A DNA stretch of 64,000 bases from JACKFE01 sp050248735 (GTDB taxonomy: Bacteria; Nitrospirota; Nitrospiria; Nitrospirales; UBA8639). The stretch covers positions 434,001 to 498,000 of the forward strand of contig JBFWRU010000002.1 in NCBI GenBank assembly GCA_050248735.1, given 5' to 3'. This document shows, one piece after another, positions 53,293 through 63,400 of this stretch. Made by a program: the position numbers and the translations under genes. The stretch's first letter is position 1. Each line of letters begins with the position of its first letter. The notes beneath the pieces are model-generated. The model was not told where the DNA came from. It did no database searches and saw nothing but the letters and a program-made list of their open reading frames with translations.

Positions 53293-53374
53293 AATCATCG
53301 TCGAAACAGGGCGGTTGTTTTGGTGGCCCTGCTTGGCACATGTTTCATTCACGTCATTTTAATCCCACTGGACG

Positions 53375-54307
53375 ATGGATTCCTCAAAGCGCTGGTTGCA
53401 ATTTTATCAGGCTGATGTGTTCACGGATGAGCCATTTGGAGGAAATCCGTTAGCGGTGTTTCCTTCGGCAGATGATTTAACTGAACGAGAGTTTCAGCAA
53501 ATTGCTCGCGAAATGAATTTGTCTGAAACCGTATTCGTCTTGCCTCCCACGGATCTCAAAGCTTCAGCCAAGCTTCGAATCTTTACCCCGACTCGAGAAA
53601 TTCCATTCGCGGGCCATCCGGTTTTGGGGACGTTTTATATTCTCGGTCTTCTGAAGTTTCTTGAACTCCAGGAGCCCATGACGAAAATTTTCTATGAGTG
53701 CAATTTGGGTGTGTTTCCCTTGGAAGTGATTGTGTTGAAAGGGCAAATCGAGCAGGTCATTATGTCCCAACCCCATCCGGAGTTTATTGATATTGTAAAG
53801 CCGGCCGAGGCGGTATATGAGGTGGCCAAAGCCTTGGGCATTCAGAAGTCCCTGATTTTGGATCAATTGTTTCCTCTAGAAGTAGTCTCCACAGGACTGC
53901 CAGTTTTAATTATTCCCTTAAAATCCCTGACGGCGGTTAAATCCATTGAGGTAAATCATTCGGCGATTCTTGAAGTCTGTTCGCGTTGGGGAGTGAATGG
54001 GATTATGGTCTTTTCAACCATGACTGTGGAAGAAGATGCCAGTGTCCATGCTCGGATGTTTGCTGATCCGATTGGTATTCCTGAAGATCCGGCTACGGGA
54101 AGTGCAGGGGGAGCCTTAGGCGCATATTTGGTGAAAAACGGGGTAGTGGAAGTGGGGCCGACCACCGAGTTGGTCATTGAACAGGGGTATGAAATTGACC
54201 GGCCTTCTAGAATCCTGGTTCAGGTCTACTCTGACGATGATGTGATTAAAACCATTAAAGTCGGTGGACAGGTCATCATGGTCGCGGAAGGAAAGATGAT
54301 GTATTGA
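53375..54307 (+). CDS. PhzF-family isomerase
   Basis: This is a 310-residue PhzF-like protein with the diaminopimelate-epimerase fold. The catalytic Glu51 in MNLSETVFV, the FTPTREIPFAGHPVLGT motif and DPIGIPEDPATGSAGGA are all present. In phenazine producers PhzF isomerises dihydrohydroxyanthranilate, but most homologues have unknown substrates and no phenazine genes occur here. The length is normal. It starts 83 bases after the third radical-SAM gene on the same strand and could belong to the same metabolic unit. Confidence 0.88.
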   Translation: MDSSKRWLQFYQADVFTDEPFGGNPLAVFPSADDLTEREFQQIAREMNLSETVFVLPPTDLKASAKLRIFTPTREIPFAGHPVLGTFYILGLLKFLELQEPMTKIFYECNLGVFPLEVIVLKGQIEQVIMSQPHPEFIDIVKPAEAVYEVAKALGIQKSLILDQLFPLEVVSTGLPVLIIPLKSLTAVKSIEVNHSAILEVCSRWGVNGIMVFSTMTVEEDASVHARMFADPIGIPEDPATGSAGGALGAYLVKNGVVEVGPTTELVIEQGYEIDRPSRILVQVYSDDDVIKTIKVGGQVIMVAEGKMMY

Positions 54308-54337
54308 CCCCTGGGAGAGGTCCTAGCAGGTGAAGCA

Positions 54338-54892
54338 TTATGGCTTGGTTAGCTCTCCGACGAGATGTCCAATTTCTGGAAGGATGAGTTGTTCCATGGC
54401 CAATTGTATTGCGCCTTGTGATCCGGGGATTGAAAAAATGACATGATGGCCTCGAATTCCTGCCGTAGCCCTGCTCAACATTGCGGCTGATCCGATGTCC
54501 TTATAGGACAAGTAACGAAACAGTTCACCGAATCCTTCCAACCGTTTCTCCAAAAATCCGTCGACTGCCTCAAACGTCGAATCTCGCTTCGAAATTCCTG
54601 TGCCTCCATTGATGATAATGACATGACTTGTGGCCTCGAGGGCGGTCTGATGAAGGAGTTTCGTGATGTCTGCCGGTTCGTCTTTCAGAATTTGATAGTC
54701 GACGATGGTGTGGCCTTGGCTTTTCAGCAGATGGCAAATCAATTTTCCACTGGTATCCGTGTCGCGTGTCCGGGTGTCGCTGCAGGTTATGACGACACAT
54801 CCCAATGAGGGGGTGTCTTGGGCCTTATGGGAAATATGCGAAGGCTGGGCATGGTGTCCCTCATGCCCATGTGAATGGTCAGGATCATTCAT
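54338..54892 (-). CDS. moaB: MoaB/MogA-type molybdopterin adenylyltransferase, His-rich N-terminus
   Basis: This is a 184-residue protein from the ATG at 54892. After a histidine-rich tail with seven His in the first 22 residues (MNDPDHSHGHEGHHAQ) comes a standard MoaB/MogA domain, with VVITCSDTRTRDTDTSG and NGGTGISKRDSTFEAV. The domain adenylylates molybdopterin before molybdate insertion, or in MoaB forms lacks activity. The His tail could bind a metal or be a pH- or metal-sensing extension. The gene stops 30 bases from the convergent phzF-like gene and is preceded by the ferredoxin gene. Confidence 0.85.
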   Translation of the reverse strand: MNDPDHSHGHEGHHAQPSHISHKAQDTPSLGCVVITCSDTRTRDTDTSGKLICHLLKSQGHTIVDYQILKDEPADITKLLHQTALEATSHVIIINGGTGISKRDSTFEAVDGFLEKRLEGFGELFRYLSYKDIGSAAMLSRATAGIRGHHVIFSIPGSQGAIQLAMEQLILPEIGHLVGELTKP

Positions 54893-54920
54893 GGATCTAG
54901 TGCTAACCAATAGATAGAGA

Positions 54921-55247
54921 TTAGGACCAGACTGAATCTGGTTTCAGTTGAGTTGCGGGTTGCCCTTTTTTAATGTGTTCGTCGAGAATGACAGGGACAT
55001 CGGTATCCTTCACCTGGGAATACCAAGTGCCGGTAGGATACACGACTACATTGGGGCCTTGTTCGCAAGGGCCAAGGCAGGTTGTTCCTGTGACGAGCAC
55101 CTCCCCGGGTTGAATACCCCGTTCAATGAGTCCCATATTGAGGGCCATGAGCAAGTTTTGGGCTCCGGCTGCTCCGCAAGACGGCTTGGGATGTCCAGGA
55201 GGTCGGGAATTGGTGCAAACTAAAATATGAAATTTGGGTTTTGGCAT
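54921..55247 (-). CDS. Thioredoxin-like [2Fe-2S] ferredoxin
   Basis: This is a 108-residue protein with the cluster ligands Cys11 and Cys24 (CX12C) and Cys57 and Cys61 (TTCLGPC). It is a thioredoxin-fold ferredoxin like Aquifex Fd4 and the NuoE C-terminal domain, which moves single electrons. AAGGAGG stands 5 bases before the ATG. It is 28 bases upstream of moaB on the same strand, so the two are probably co-transcribed. Its electron partner is unknown; the nearby radical-SAM enzymes need a low-potential reductant, but this is only a neighbourhood hint. Confidence 0.9.
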   Translation of the reverse strand: MPKPKFHILVCTNSRPPGHPKPSCGAAGAQNLLMALNMGLIERGIQPGEVLVTGTTCLGPCEQGPNVVVYPTGTWYSQVKDTDVPVILDEHIKKGQPATQLKPDSVWS

Positions 55248-55312
55248 ACATCCTCCTTGTGAATTTTAAGCAGTATCCAAATGGGGAGTTCGGTCTAAAA
55301 GAAACGATCGGG

Positions 55313-55756
55313 TTACGAATGACGGAAGAGGTTCCACATTTCTAAACATTCATCGGGTAACTTCCAATGCTTGACGCCGGTCACAATCCAATCTAAATAA
55401 TGCTCCTTGGGTTTGAATTTGCCAATCGTGTGGGCCACATGGGTCGTGACAAATTCTTTTTGCCCATCTTCGTGAAATACATTCACTTCCACATGGCGAA
55501 ATGCCTCTTCCGGAAGATCAGATTCGAACTTATCCAGTTCTTTGACATCTTCCTCGGTGAGATTGAAGACCACACCCCATACCCGTTCCCCCTGCGAAGG
55601 GGCCACGGTGGCTAAACCGCATCGCCATTGGTTCGACCAGCGCCCAAACTTGATCGTATGGTCTGGCAGATAGGCATGAAAGAGAAATTGGTGTTCGGGC
55701 GCCCGTTTTTTGAGCTGGGTAGGGTTCAGATTGTCGGCATAAATGAAAAAATGCAT
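55313..55756 (-). CDS. Gamma-glutamylcyclotransferase-like protein
   Basis: This is a 147-residue protein of the GGCT/AIG2 superfamily. It has YADNLNPTQLKKRAPEH at the N-terminus (the usual YGSNL loop) and VWGVVFNLTEEDVKELDKFE with the likely catalytic Glu. Members convert gamma-glutamyl dipeptides to 5-oxoproline or act on other gamma-glutamylamines; the substrate is not determined. It has no clear operon partner: it is 65 bases from the ferredoxin gene on the same strand. Confidence 0.8.
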   Translation of the reverse strand: MHFFIYADNLNPTQLKKRAPEHQFLFHAYLPDHTIKFGRWSNQWRCGLATVAPSQGERVWGVVFNLTEEDVKELDKFESDLPEEAFRHVEVNVFHEDGQKEFVTTHVAHTIGKFKPKEHYLDWIVTGVKHWKLPDECLEMWNLFRHS

Positions 55757-55887
55757 AGGACCGTCCTACGTAAAATGATAGTAAAGAGACCTAGTATTAC
55801 CACACAGCCTTCGGAAACTGTCAAGGAGAAAGAATAAAATAGAGAAAACGAGGAAAGCTCGAGGTGTTGGGATGCGGAAGATTAGGT

Positions 55888-56436
55888 TTAGAGTTTCGGG
55901 GTCAAATGCATTTCCTTGGCCGAGTGGTCGAGTCGGACAAGAAAGCGGTCGAAAAAGCTTAGGCCAAGTAGGCCGTCTATTCCTTTGGGTAAATTGGGGA
56001 TGGTATGGATGACGACTCGAACGTTATCCCGTCCGGCGTTTCCCACTCTAATTTTTTTTGCCAATGCCATTTCTGCTTGGACGTTTCCCCCTGCAGTAAA
56101 TAATCGTACACCTGACCGACCGGGGGCCTGGCTGATTCCCGCATCGAAAGCCAGATCTTCTGATATCGTCGTGAATGTTGCTCCGGTGTCCACAATCAAA
56201 TGCGCCTGATGGAGATCATTGAATTCCACCCGTGCCACCCAAACCCCACCTAATTGCTCCAAAGGAATTACGGTATCTTCCGAATCTGTCGAAATGCGAC
56301 CAGGTTGTGAAATGCTATTTTTCCCGGCGGCGACCATTTGTTCAAGTGAATAGTCTTTAAAGAGGGATTGTGTGCCCACAACTATGACAATGATAGATAT
56401 GGCAAACAAGGCGACTGTTCGGCTCAGAAATCCCAT
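55888..56436 (-). CDS. Membrane-anchored retropepsin-like aspartic protease
   Basis: This is a 182-residue protein with one N-terminal membrane helix (AISIIVIVVGTQ) and a single retropepsin domain. The active-site triad is DTGA (Asp83, in LIVDTGATFTTIS) and the flap and hydrophobic core follow, with GIDGLLGLSFFDRF near the end. The TIGR02281-type family is widespread and probably acts as a periplasmic homodimeric protease; its targets are unknown. It diverges from the metal-uptake-like unit, whose promoter lies in the 174-base gap. Confidence 0.88.
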   Translation of the reverse strand: MGFLSRTVALFAISIIVIVVGTQSLFKDYSLEQMVAAGKNSISQPGRISTDSEDTVIPLEQLGGVWVARVEFNDLHQAHLIVDTGATFTTISEDLAFDAGISQAPGRSGVRLFTAGGNVQAEMALAKKIRVGNAGRDNVRVVIHTIPNLPKGIDGLLGLSFFDRFLVRLDHSAKEMHLTPKL

Positions 56437-56532
56437 GATCAGGCTCCAGAGATTGATAGCATATGGCTATTCAGGAGTTTTCCCCTGCTGTATTCTTCGG
56501 TTGGGAGTCTAGGCTGCTTGATTAGATTTATT

Positions 56533-56551
56533 ATTGCAAATTAATTGCAAT
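56533..56551 (+). promoter_or_regulatory. Fur-type operator palindrome
   Basis: ATTGCAA-ATTAA-TTGCAAT is a perfect 7-bp inverted repeat around 5 bases. Read as 9-1-9 it has one mismatch per half, the size and shape of Fur-family operators. It lies directly upstream of a -35 element, so a bound repressor would block transcription. The regulator (Fur, Zur or other) is not in the window. Confidence 0.55.
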
Positions 56552-56555
56552 TATA

Positions 56556-56584
56556 TTGACAGGATTATTTCCTTTTGCTACTTT
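56556..56584 (+). promoter_or_regulatory. Promoter of the His-rich protein / TonB receptor unit
   Basis: A perfect TTGACA (56556-56561) is followed after 17 bases by TACTTT (56579-56584), about 25 bases before the first gene at 56611. It abuts the palindrome at 56533-56551. Confidence 0.5.
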
Positions 56585-56610
56585 TCGACGTGGAATGGAT
56601 TCAAAAAAAC

Positions 56611-56937
56611 ATGATCACACGAGAAGTTAGTCGAAAGCCGGTTCTCGCCTTCGGAGTACTGATTCTGATTGTGCTGGCTTCCGCCTCTATGGGGTATGCC
56701 CTCGAGATTCATCATGCGTTTGCGGCAGTGGATCATGATGGGCATCAGCATTCAGATTTTGATCTTTGTCAGTGGGTGCAATCGCATACCGCCCATTCGC
56801 TGGTGGGTGAAGATCCGTTAATGGATCGTGGCGGATATCTGGTTGGTGTCCTTTCCTTTCCATCCCTTTCCGTGTTTTCCTTTTTGGCCCATTTTCTCGC
56901 TGGTTCGCGTGGGCCTCCATCTTCCTTATTGATCTAA
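56611..56937 (+). CDS. Small His-rich exported or membrane protein
   Basis: This is a 108-residue protein. The N-terminal hydrophobic segment (VLAFGVLILIVLASASMGYA) is a signal or anchor. It is followed by a His- and Asp-rich part (HHAFAAVDHDGHQHSDFDLCQW) and a second hydrophobic stretch (VGVLSFPSLSVFSFLAHFLA). Such proteins near TonB receptors often belong to poorly described DUF2946-like metal-linked families. The ATG at 56611 is preferred over a TTG-type start 12 codons upstream. It is the first gene after the palindrome-controlled promoter and is followed by the receptor gene. Confidence 0.55.
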   Translation: MITREVSRKPVLAFGVLILIVLASASMGYALEIHHAFAAVDHDGHQHSDFDLCQWVQSHTAHSLVGEDPLMDRGGYLVGVLSFPSLSVFSFLAHFLAGSRGPPSSLLI

Positions 56938-57063
56938 GTCGTTCCAAATTACAACTAAAGTGGTGTCTTGACTGATGTTTGGAGAGAGGTCATGTCTCCT
57001 CCTTGCGAAATTTAGCCTTAGGCATCTGGATTGGACTTATTTCAGGAAGGTGGGTTCCTTATT

Positions 57064-59490
57064 ATGAAGAAAACGTTATGGGCCATGGCTCTGGGAATAT
57101 TATTAGTTTTGGGGTTCTGGGGGTCTGAAGGAGTAACTGCATCAAGCGGGCAGGTCTCGGATAGGGTGTGGATTATAACAGGGGTCGTTCAACAAGAAGA
57201 TTTGCGTCGAATTGGACAGGCCCAAGTAGAGCTCCGTGATCAGGAAGGCCAATTACTCCAAAGCCACCTGAGCAACAGTAACGGAGAGTTTATTGTCGCA
57301 CCCCCTAAGCCCGGAATTTATTCCATTCGTGCGATTCAATCTACTCTATCCAGTGAATCGGTGATCATCAGGGTGGACGTGGAACCCATCACCCAGGTCA
57401 CCCTCACTCTGGCCAATCGACAGGAGATTACACTTGAAGTGGTGGCCCCCTTGCCCCCGATTCAACATAAAGCTTCAAGTGAAATCATTTCCCTCAGTCG
57501 GAAAGATATTGAAGAGTTACCGCGTGGCAATAATATTGAACTGCAAGACCTGTTGTTGACGCTTCCAAGTGCCGTAGATGGAGGCCTCAAGCAGGTGCAT
57601 ATTCGGCAAGATCATGCCAACTTGCAATTTCGCCTTGACGGAGTGCCTATCCCCGATAGTGTTTCCTCGGTTTTTACGGATGTGATATCTCCCAGGACCT
57701 GGGAGCGAGCTGATATTATTCTTGGGGGTCCCGAAGCCCAATTTGGCAATAGAACGGCGGCGGTGATCGATGTGACAACCAAAAGCGGTACCCAGCCGGG
57801 GTTTGGATCAGTCCAGGTTTTTGGGGGATCTAATGAGACCCTTAATCCCTCTTTTGAATATGGAGGCACTCTAGGGTCCACATTCCGGTTTTATTTTCAA
57901 AACAGTTTTACCTCTACCAACCGGGGCATTAATCCGCCAACGTTAGGGAAGACCATTTTCCATGATCAGAGTAATCGCAACCAGACATTCATTCGCGGGG
58001 ATTGGCAGATGGATAATCGGAACACGGTAACAGGATTGTTTTTGAATTCCCTTGCCAAGTTTCAAATTCCCACCCGTCCGGACCTTCTGCCCAATCCCAC
58101 AATTGTGGGCCTTATTCAGGCCCAGAATCCCGGTTTCACCCCCGATTCGTCCCAGAATATTGATGAAACTCAAAAGGAAACCAGTCAGTACAGTCATGTG
58201 GTCTGGCGGCATGATTGGAGTCATGATCGGTATTTCAGTCTGGCCGGGTACTTTCGGCATAACCGGGCGACCTTTAACACCGATCCGTTCAATGTGTTGT
58301 CTTATGCGGAAGACCTGGATGAACCATTTTCTGCATCTAACCAGGATCGATTTGCCTATTCGGGAGGCTTTCGGTTTGATTACACTCACCGGTTGAATGC
58401 CGATCATCTGATCAAAACCGGATTCCAACTCGACCGAACGCAAGCGGTGAATAAAACCCGACTATCGGCATTTAATCGGGATGGACTTGGCAACCCCACG
58501 GGTAATGTCATCGCCCGCAATGCCGATAACCGGACGATTGGCTGGAGAGAAGAGTTTTGGATCCAAGACCAATGGACTCCCTGGGATCGCTGGACCTTTA
58601 ATCTGGGTCTCCGGTTTGATCAAATTCAAGCGTTAACGAATGATGGGCAGATTAGTCCACGAGTAGGGGCCACCTATGCGCTGACTTCTAACCATGTGTT
58701 TCATGCTTATTATGGAAGGTTGTTCACTCCACCGAATCTGGAGGCGGTGCCATTTCTGCAACTCAACACCATTGGCACTACCGCAGAACCTGAAAATTTG
58801 ACGAACCGCACTGTGAAGCCCGAACGAGCCCATTACTTTGAAGTCGGCTCATCGCATGCTCTGGGTGAGGCCGTGACGGTTGAGATTACGGGATTTTATA
58901 AGCTGAGCAAGAATCTTTCCGATGCGGGGCAATTTGGTAGTACTCCGATGCTGAATTTCTTTGCATTTAAACGAGGATGGCAACGGGGAGTTGATTTGGC
59001 TATTAAAGCCAAATTTTCTGATACGTTATATGGGCGAGGCAATGTGAGCTGGGGGCAGTGCCGGGGTAAAAAGCTTCAATCCGGCTTCTTTTTACTCGAA
59101 CAGGATGAAATTGATGATATCAACACATCCAGCGGGGTTTTCTGCGACCATATGCAATTGGTGACCAGTTCAGCCATCCTCACCTATCGCCCTTTTCTTC
59201 ATACGACCCTAACCGGGCAGATGTTATTTGGATCGGGGTTACGAACGGCTGACCCAGGGGGAAAAACTAATTCCACACATAGCGCCTCACACACCACCTA
59301 TAATCTTTCCCTTGATCAGGTGGTCCCGCTGTGGGATGGTTATAAAGTCGTTTTGGGCTTTGATATTATCAACCTTCTCGATCAGCAGGTCTTTCTCAAT
59401 CAAGGGGAGGGGAGTATTGGACTTGGAGTATCACATGCGAATTTGCCACGTTCCTTTTTCTTTCGGGGACAATTCTTTTTTGGAGGATGA
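57064..59490 (+). CDS. TonB-dependent outer-membrane receptor
   Basis: This is an 808-residue protein. It starts with a signal peptide (MKKTLWAMALGILLVLG), a carboxypeptidase-regulatory-like beta domain (about residues 35-125, WIITGVVQQEDLRRIGQAQV) and a plug domain with DIEELPRGNNIELQDLL and a gate segment FRLDGVPIPDS. A 22-stranded barrel should follow, and the end is aromatic (SFFFRGQFFFGG). The substrate is not evident; no siderophore genes are near. The palindrome and His-rich neighbour suggest a metal or metal complex. It is 126 bases after the small protein on the same strand. The ATG at 57064 gives the proper signal peptide. Confidence 0.88.
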   Translation: MKKTLWAMALGILLVLGFWGSEGVTASSGQVSDRVWIITGVVQQEDLRRIGQAQVELRDQEGQLLQSHLSNSNGEFIVAPPKPGIYSIRAIQSTLSSESVIIRVDVEPITQVTLTLANRQEITLEVVAPLPPIQHKASSEIISLSRKDIEELPRGNNIELQDLLLTLPSAVDGGLKQVHIRQDHANLQFRLDGVPIPDSVSSVFTDVISPRTWERADIILGGPEAQFGNRTAAVIDVTTKSGTQPGFGSVQVFGGSNETLNPSFEYGGTLGSTFRFYFQNSFTSTNRGINPPTLGKTIFHDQSNRNQTFIRGDWQMDNRNTVTGLFLNSLAKFQIPTRPDLLPNPTIVGLIQAQNPGFTPDSSQNIDETQKETSQYSHVVWRHDWSHDRYFSLAGYFRHNRATFNTDPFNVLSYAEDLDEPFSASNQDRFAYSGGFRFDYTHRLNADHLIKTGFQLDRTQAVNKTRLSAFNRDGLGNPTGNVIARNADNRTIGWREEFWIQDQWTPWDRWTFNLGLRFDQIQALTNDGQISPRVGATYALTSNHVFHAYYGRLFTPPNLEAVPFLQLNTIGTTAEPENLTNRTVKPERAHYFEVGSSHALGEAVTVEITGFYKLSKNLSDAGQFGSTPMLNFFAFKRGWQRGVDLAIKAKFSDTLYGRGNVSWGQCRGKKLQSGFFLLEQDEIDDINTSSGVFCDHMQLVTSSAILTYRPFLHTTLTGQMLFGSGLRTADPGGKTNSTHSASHTTYNLSLDQVVPLWDGYKVVLGFDIINLLDQQVFLNQGEGSIGLGVSHANLPRSFFFRGQFFFGG

Positions 59491-59511
59491 GTGTTGCCGA
59501 GAGGATATCTC

Positions 59512-59979
59512 ATGAGACACCGGTTTAATAGATTCTGGAACACGGCCTGTCCATGCATAGGGCTTTTGGCAGCCTGTGTCGTATTAAATTCCGTAGCTGG
59601 CGCAGTAAGTCTTTCCGATCTTTCATCACACCACTCGGATCATGATGAAGACGCACAAATCGAGACTCTTCCCACGGTCCATGTTCACGGGCTTCGGTTG
59701 AATAAAGATCAACAACAAGGGCCGGTACCTCAAAAAACACCCTGGCCGACAATTCCTCCCTCCTTGGAGGGACAAGAGTTGGATGACTGGCTGAAGGCGA
59801 GGATTCTTGTTTCAAAGGCAGGGGAGCCTACCGTTGTGATTCTGCAACCAGCTTCCCATCGTGAATTAAATCTCATGAGTTTAGAAGCTCTCAGTCGCTG
59901 GACATTTCTCCCACAAATGAATGGTGATGATGCTATAGATGGTGAGGTAAATATCCGGGTTCATTTTCGCACTCAATAA
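59512..59979 (+). CDS. TonB C-terminal-domain periplasmic protein
   Basis: This is a 155-residue protein with GAGAGGA 7 bases before the ATG at 59512. The N-terminus (IGLLAACVVLNSVAGAV) is a signal or anchor. A His/Asp-rich segment (SSHHSDHDEDAQ) and a Pro-rich linker come next, then a TonB C-domain (GEPTVVILQPASHRELNLMS, SRWTFLPQ, GEVNIRVHF). It sits 21 bases behind the receptor stop and is probably its dedicated energy transducer or an accessory one. The classical TonB needs ExbB/ExbD; these are not in the window. Confidence 0.75.
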   Translation: MRHRFNRFWNTACPCIGLLAACVVLNSVAGAVSLSDLSSHHSDHDEDAQIETLPTVHVHGLRLNKDQQQGPVPQKTPWPTIPPSLEGQELDDWLKARILVSKAGEPTVVILQPASHRELNLMSLEALSRWTFLPQMNGDDAIDGEVNIRVHFRTQ

Positions 59980-60403
59980 ACCAATATCGCATAATTATTG
60001 TGGATATTTTTCCTTTACATTGAGTTAAATTCAGTGCAGCTTGGGCGAAAAGTCATCTGTGATGATTGGCCCTCTTTGACCTTATAGGGCCGATTGCAGT
60101 CTCACGTATTTCCCGAAAATCCCGCGGTATTCGTAAATATTAAAGGGGCTATCACAGTCTAAGGAAGGGGATTGTTGGCATTTTTCGTTTAGTTTGTTCC
60201 TCGTTCACTCAACTTCCCATATAGACTTTCCTGACAAAGAAGCATACTGTATTTCTCCTGGAAATTTTCTGAAATCCTCCGTTATTGGCCTGCCAGAGGA
60301 GAGAATATGGGTGCTTGGTTTTTGGGAGAATGCCCGACCATTCAAACTGTTCTTTTCGGTTTTTCTTCGGTCATTTCTTTAAAGTTCAATCTTGAGGCAA
60401 TCC
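59980..60403. other. Gene-free region before the second hybrid kinase
   Basis: No credible gene is present in these about 420 bases; short frames here lack ribosome binding sites. A promoter for the following kinase probably lies here, but no clear -35/-10 pair was found. Confidence 0.3.
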
Positions 60404-63400
60404 ATGTGGCCTAAGGGTCCAAGGGCAGTCGTTATGTTGGGATGCGTGGGCCTTTTGATGTTGATCATGACCGCCCTCACCTTAGTGGGGCTTTATAATC
60501 AGGCCGTTGAAGTAGAGGGAAACAATTTAGAAGGCTTGGTAAAGATTCAAACTCTTCACTTTGAAAGGATGCTGTCGGGGGCTTCCGCAAAATCATCCGC
60601 ACCAATCGAGAATTTCTCTCTTCAATTTTCAGAGGTTTTGCCTTTTCAAAATGTGTCATATTCGTTCAAAGAAGGAAGCAGTGTTTCTCTTGTTCAAGCA
60701 TTGCCTGTCTGGCTTAATAAAACTCGGTCTTCAGGTAATCCTCAAGGGACCGTCCATTTAGCACAGAAGAATGTCACTCCACCCATTAGATTCCCGATAC
60801 TTTCGGGACCATCCAAAGCATTCATTGCATGGGACAACGATAGTCGCGCAGAGATCGTTGTTTATTCATCACTCAAGGGTACACCGTTTTGGGTTCTTGG
60901 CCTACAGGACTTGAAGGCGGTGCAAGGTCCTTATGTGAGAGCAGGTCTGATGGCCTTCTTGTTTCAGGGGGGCCTTCTTGTCCTGGGGTGGGTTATTTTC
61001 AATCGTTCCAATGCTGCTACGGAAAAGGAACTTCAAAGCCGCGAAGCGAAAATTCGCGCGATTGTGTCCTCCGCAGGTGAAGGGATTGTGACCTTTAATG
61101 AATTTGGTCTCATTGAATCATTTAATGAAACGGCGGAGCAAATGTTTGGTTATATGGAAAAGGAGGTTCTTGGAAGACCGGTTCACCTTCTTATGGTTTC
61201 AGATGAATTGGAGAATTGGGATACCTTTCTGACCACCTACCGGCCGTCCGGGGTCAAACGAATACCTGTTTCTCTAAAAGAACTAATCGGGAAAAGGAGG
61301 GATGGTACTCAATTTGTGGTGGTGTTGACGTTGACGGAAGCGCCGATTTGGGGGCACCGCCTCTTTACCGCCTTAGTCCAGGACATTACACAAAAAAAAA
61401 TGGTTGAACGCCGGTTAGCTGCACAATATGCGGTCGCGCAAGTCTTGGCCAAATGTACCTCCATTCAGGAAGCAACACCGGAAATTCTTCGAGCGATTTG
61501 TGAAAGTTTAGGTTGGCAATTAGGCACGCTCTGGCAGGTGGATTCTGCTCGGAACTGCCTCAATTGTGTCGAAATTTGGGGGGCATCTACCGGACGGTTT
61601 TCTGAATTTATCGCCTTGACCCAAGGGACTTCCTTTCTTCAGGGGGTGGGTTTGCCAGGCCGGGTATGGGAAAAAGGAGAGGCCATCTGGATCCCGGATG
61701 CTGTGAAAGACGCAAATTTTCCAAGGGCTCCTATGGCCGCGAAGGAGGGGCTCCATGCAGCTTTTGGATTCCCCATTCGTTTGGGCGATGTTACTTTTGG
61801 GGTAATGGAATTTTTTAACAGGGAAATCCAAGAACCGGATGAAGCGCTTCTACATCAAATGGTGGCCTTGGGAAGCCAAATCGGACAATTTATGCAGCGA
61901 ATTGAAACGGAAGTGTCCTTGCGCGCCCGTGAAGAACAAACTCGGTCAGTGCTGGATTCAGCCCTTGATTCGGTAATTACTCTGGATGACCAGGGGAATA
62001 TCATGGAGTGGAATCGTCAGGCTGAACAGGTCTTCGGTTGGACTAGGGAAGAAATTCTTGGAAAGTCTCTGGCAGCAACTATTGTGCCTCCACAATTTCG
62101 TGAAGCTCATTCAAAAGGAATACAACGATATGTGGAATTAGGCGAAAGTCATATTTTGAATACCCGTTTTGAAATGATGGGTCTTCGGCGTGATGGTCAG
62201 GTAATTCCTTTAGAGCTGGCAATTACTGCGGTGCGATTTAAGGGACGAGTGATCTTTAACGGATTTCTTCGTGATTTAACTGAACGTCGGCAGGCAGAAG
62301 AGGCTCTGTTAAAGAGTGAAGAGCAGCTTCGCCAGGCTCAAAAAATGGAAGCGATTGGGACCCTGGCTGGAGGAATCGCCCATGATTTTAATAATATACT
62401 TTCTGCCATTATTGGGTATACGGAATTGGCAATGTCGCAGGTGGGTGTCGGTAGCACCATTTTGCCGAAATTACAGGAAGTTTTGAGGGCTGGATACCGA
62501 GCCAAAAATTTGATTAGGCAAATTCTCACGTTTAGCCGCCAGGATACTTCAGGGAAAAAGATTATATTCCTTCAGCCTGTGATCGAGGAAGCGTTGACGC
62601 TGCTTCGGGCCTCTCTTCCCTCAACGATTACCGTGACTCATGAGTTGCAGGCTTCCACCTCTCCTGTCTTTGCAGATGCTACACAAATTCACCAGGTCAT
62701 AATGAATTTAGGGGCTAATGCAGAGTATGCCATGCGTGAGACTGGTGGAACATTACGAATATTGTTAAATGAGGTAACAATTGATGGATTGTCGCCTATG
62801 ATCCACCAGGGACTTGGTGCAGGACGGTTTATGCGACTTCAAGTCATGGATTCAGGATTGGGAATGACTTCGAGTGTGAAAAAACGAATATTTGATCCGT
62901 TTTTTACGACAAAAGATGTTGGACAGGGAACCGGGATGGGGTTGGCAGTTATTCATGGGATTGTCAGAGGCCATGGGGGGGCGATTCAGGTCGAAAGTCA
63001 GGAAGGCGTCGGCAGTAATTTTGTCTTATATTTTCCCAGTTCTGATAAATCTGTGGGAGATCCTGACCTGGGTCGGCTTCCGGAAACCTTTTATGGCCAA
63101 GGTCGAGTTATGTTTGTGGATGATGAGGTCCCAATTACCCGATGGGCTAAAGACATGTTGGAAGAATTAGGCTATCAAGTTGTTATACATACCAACGGTC
63201 AGGAAGCCATACGGGATTTTACATTGCATTCTAATGATTATGATGCATTGATTACTGACCAAACCATGCCTGGGATGACAGGAGAGCAACTCGCCCAGCA
63301 GGTTCTAGAAATTCGGCCAGAATTCCCTGTAATATTGTGTTCGGGATTTAGCTATACGATGAGTGAACGAAAAGCCAAGTCAATGGGAATTCATGCATAC

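Noticed and set aside
53293..53374. Sigma-54-like TTGGCAC before the phzF-like gene
   Set aside because: The -12 GC element at proper distance is missing.
60194..60382. Short frame before the second hybrid kinase
   Set aside because: No ribosome binding site and no recognisable composition; likely leader DNA.
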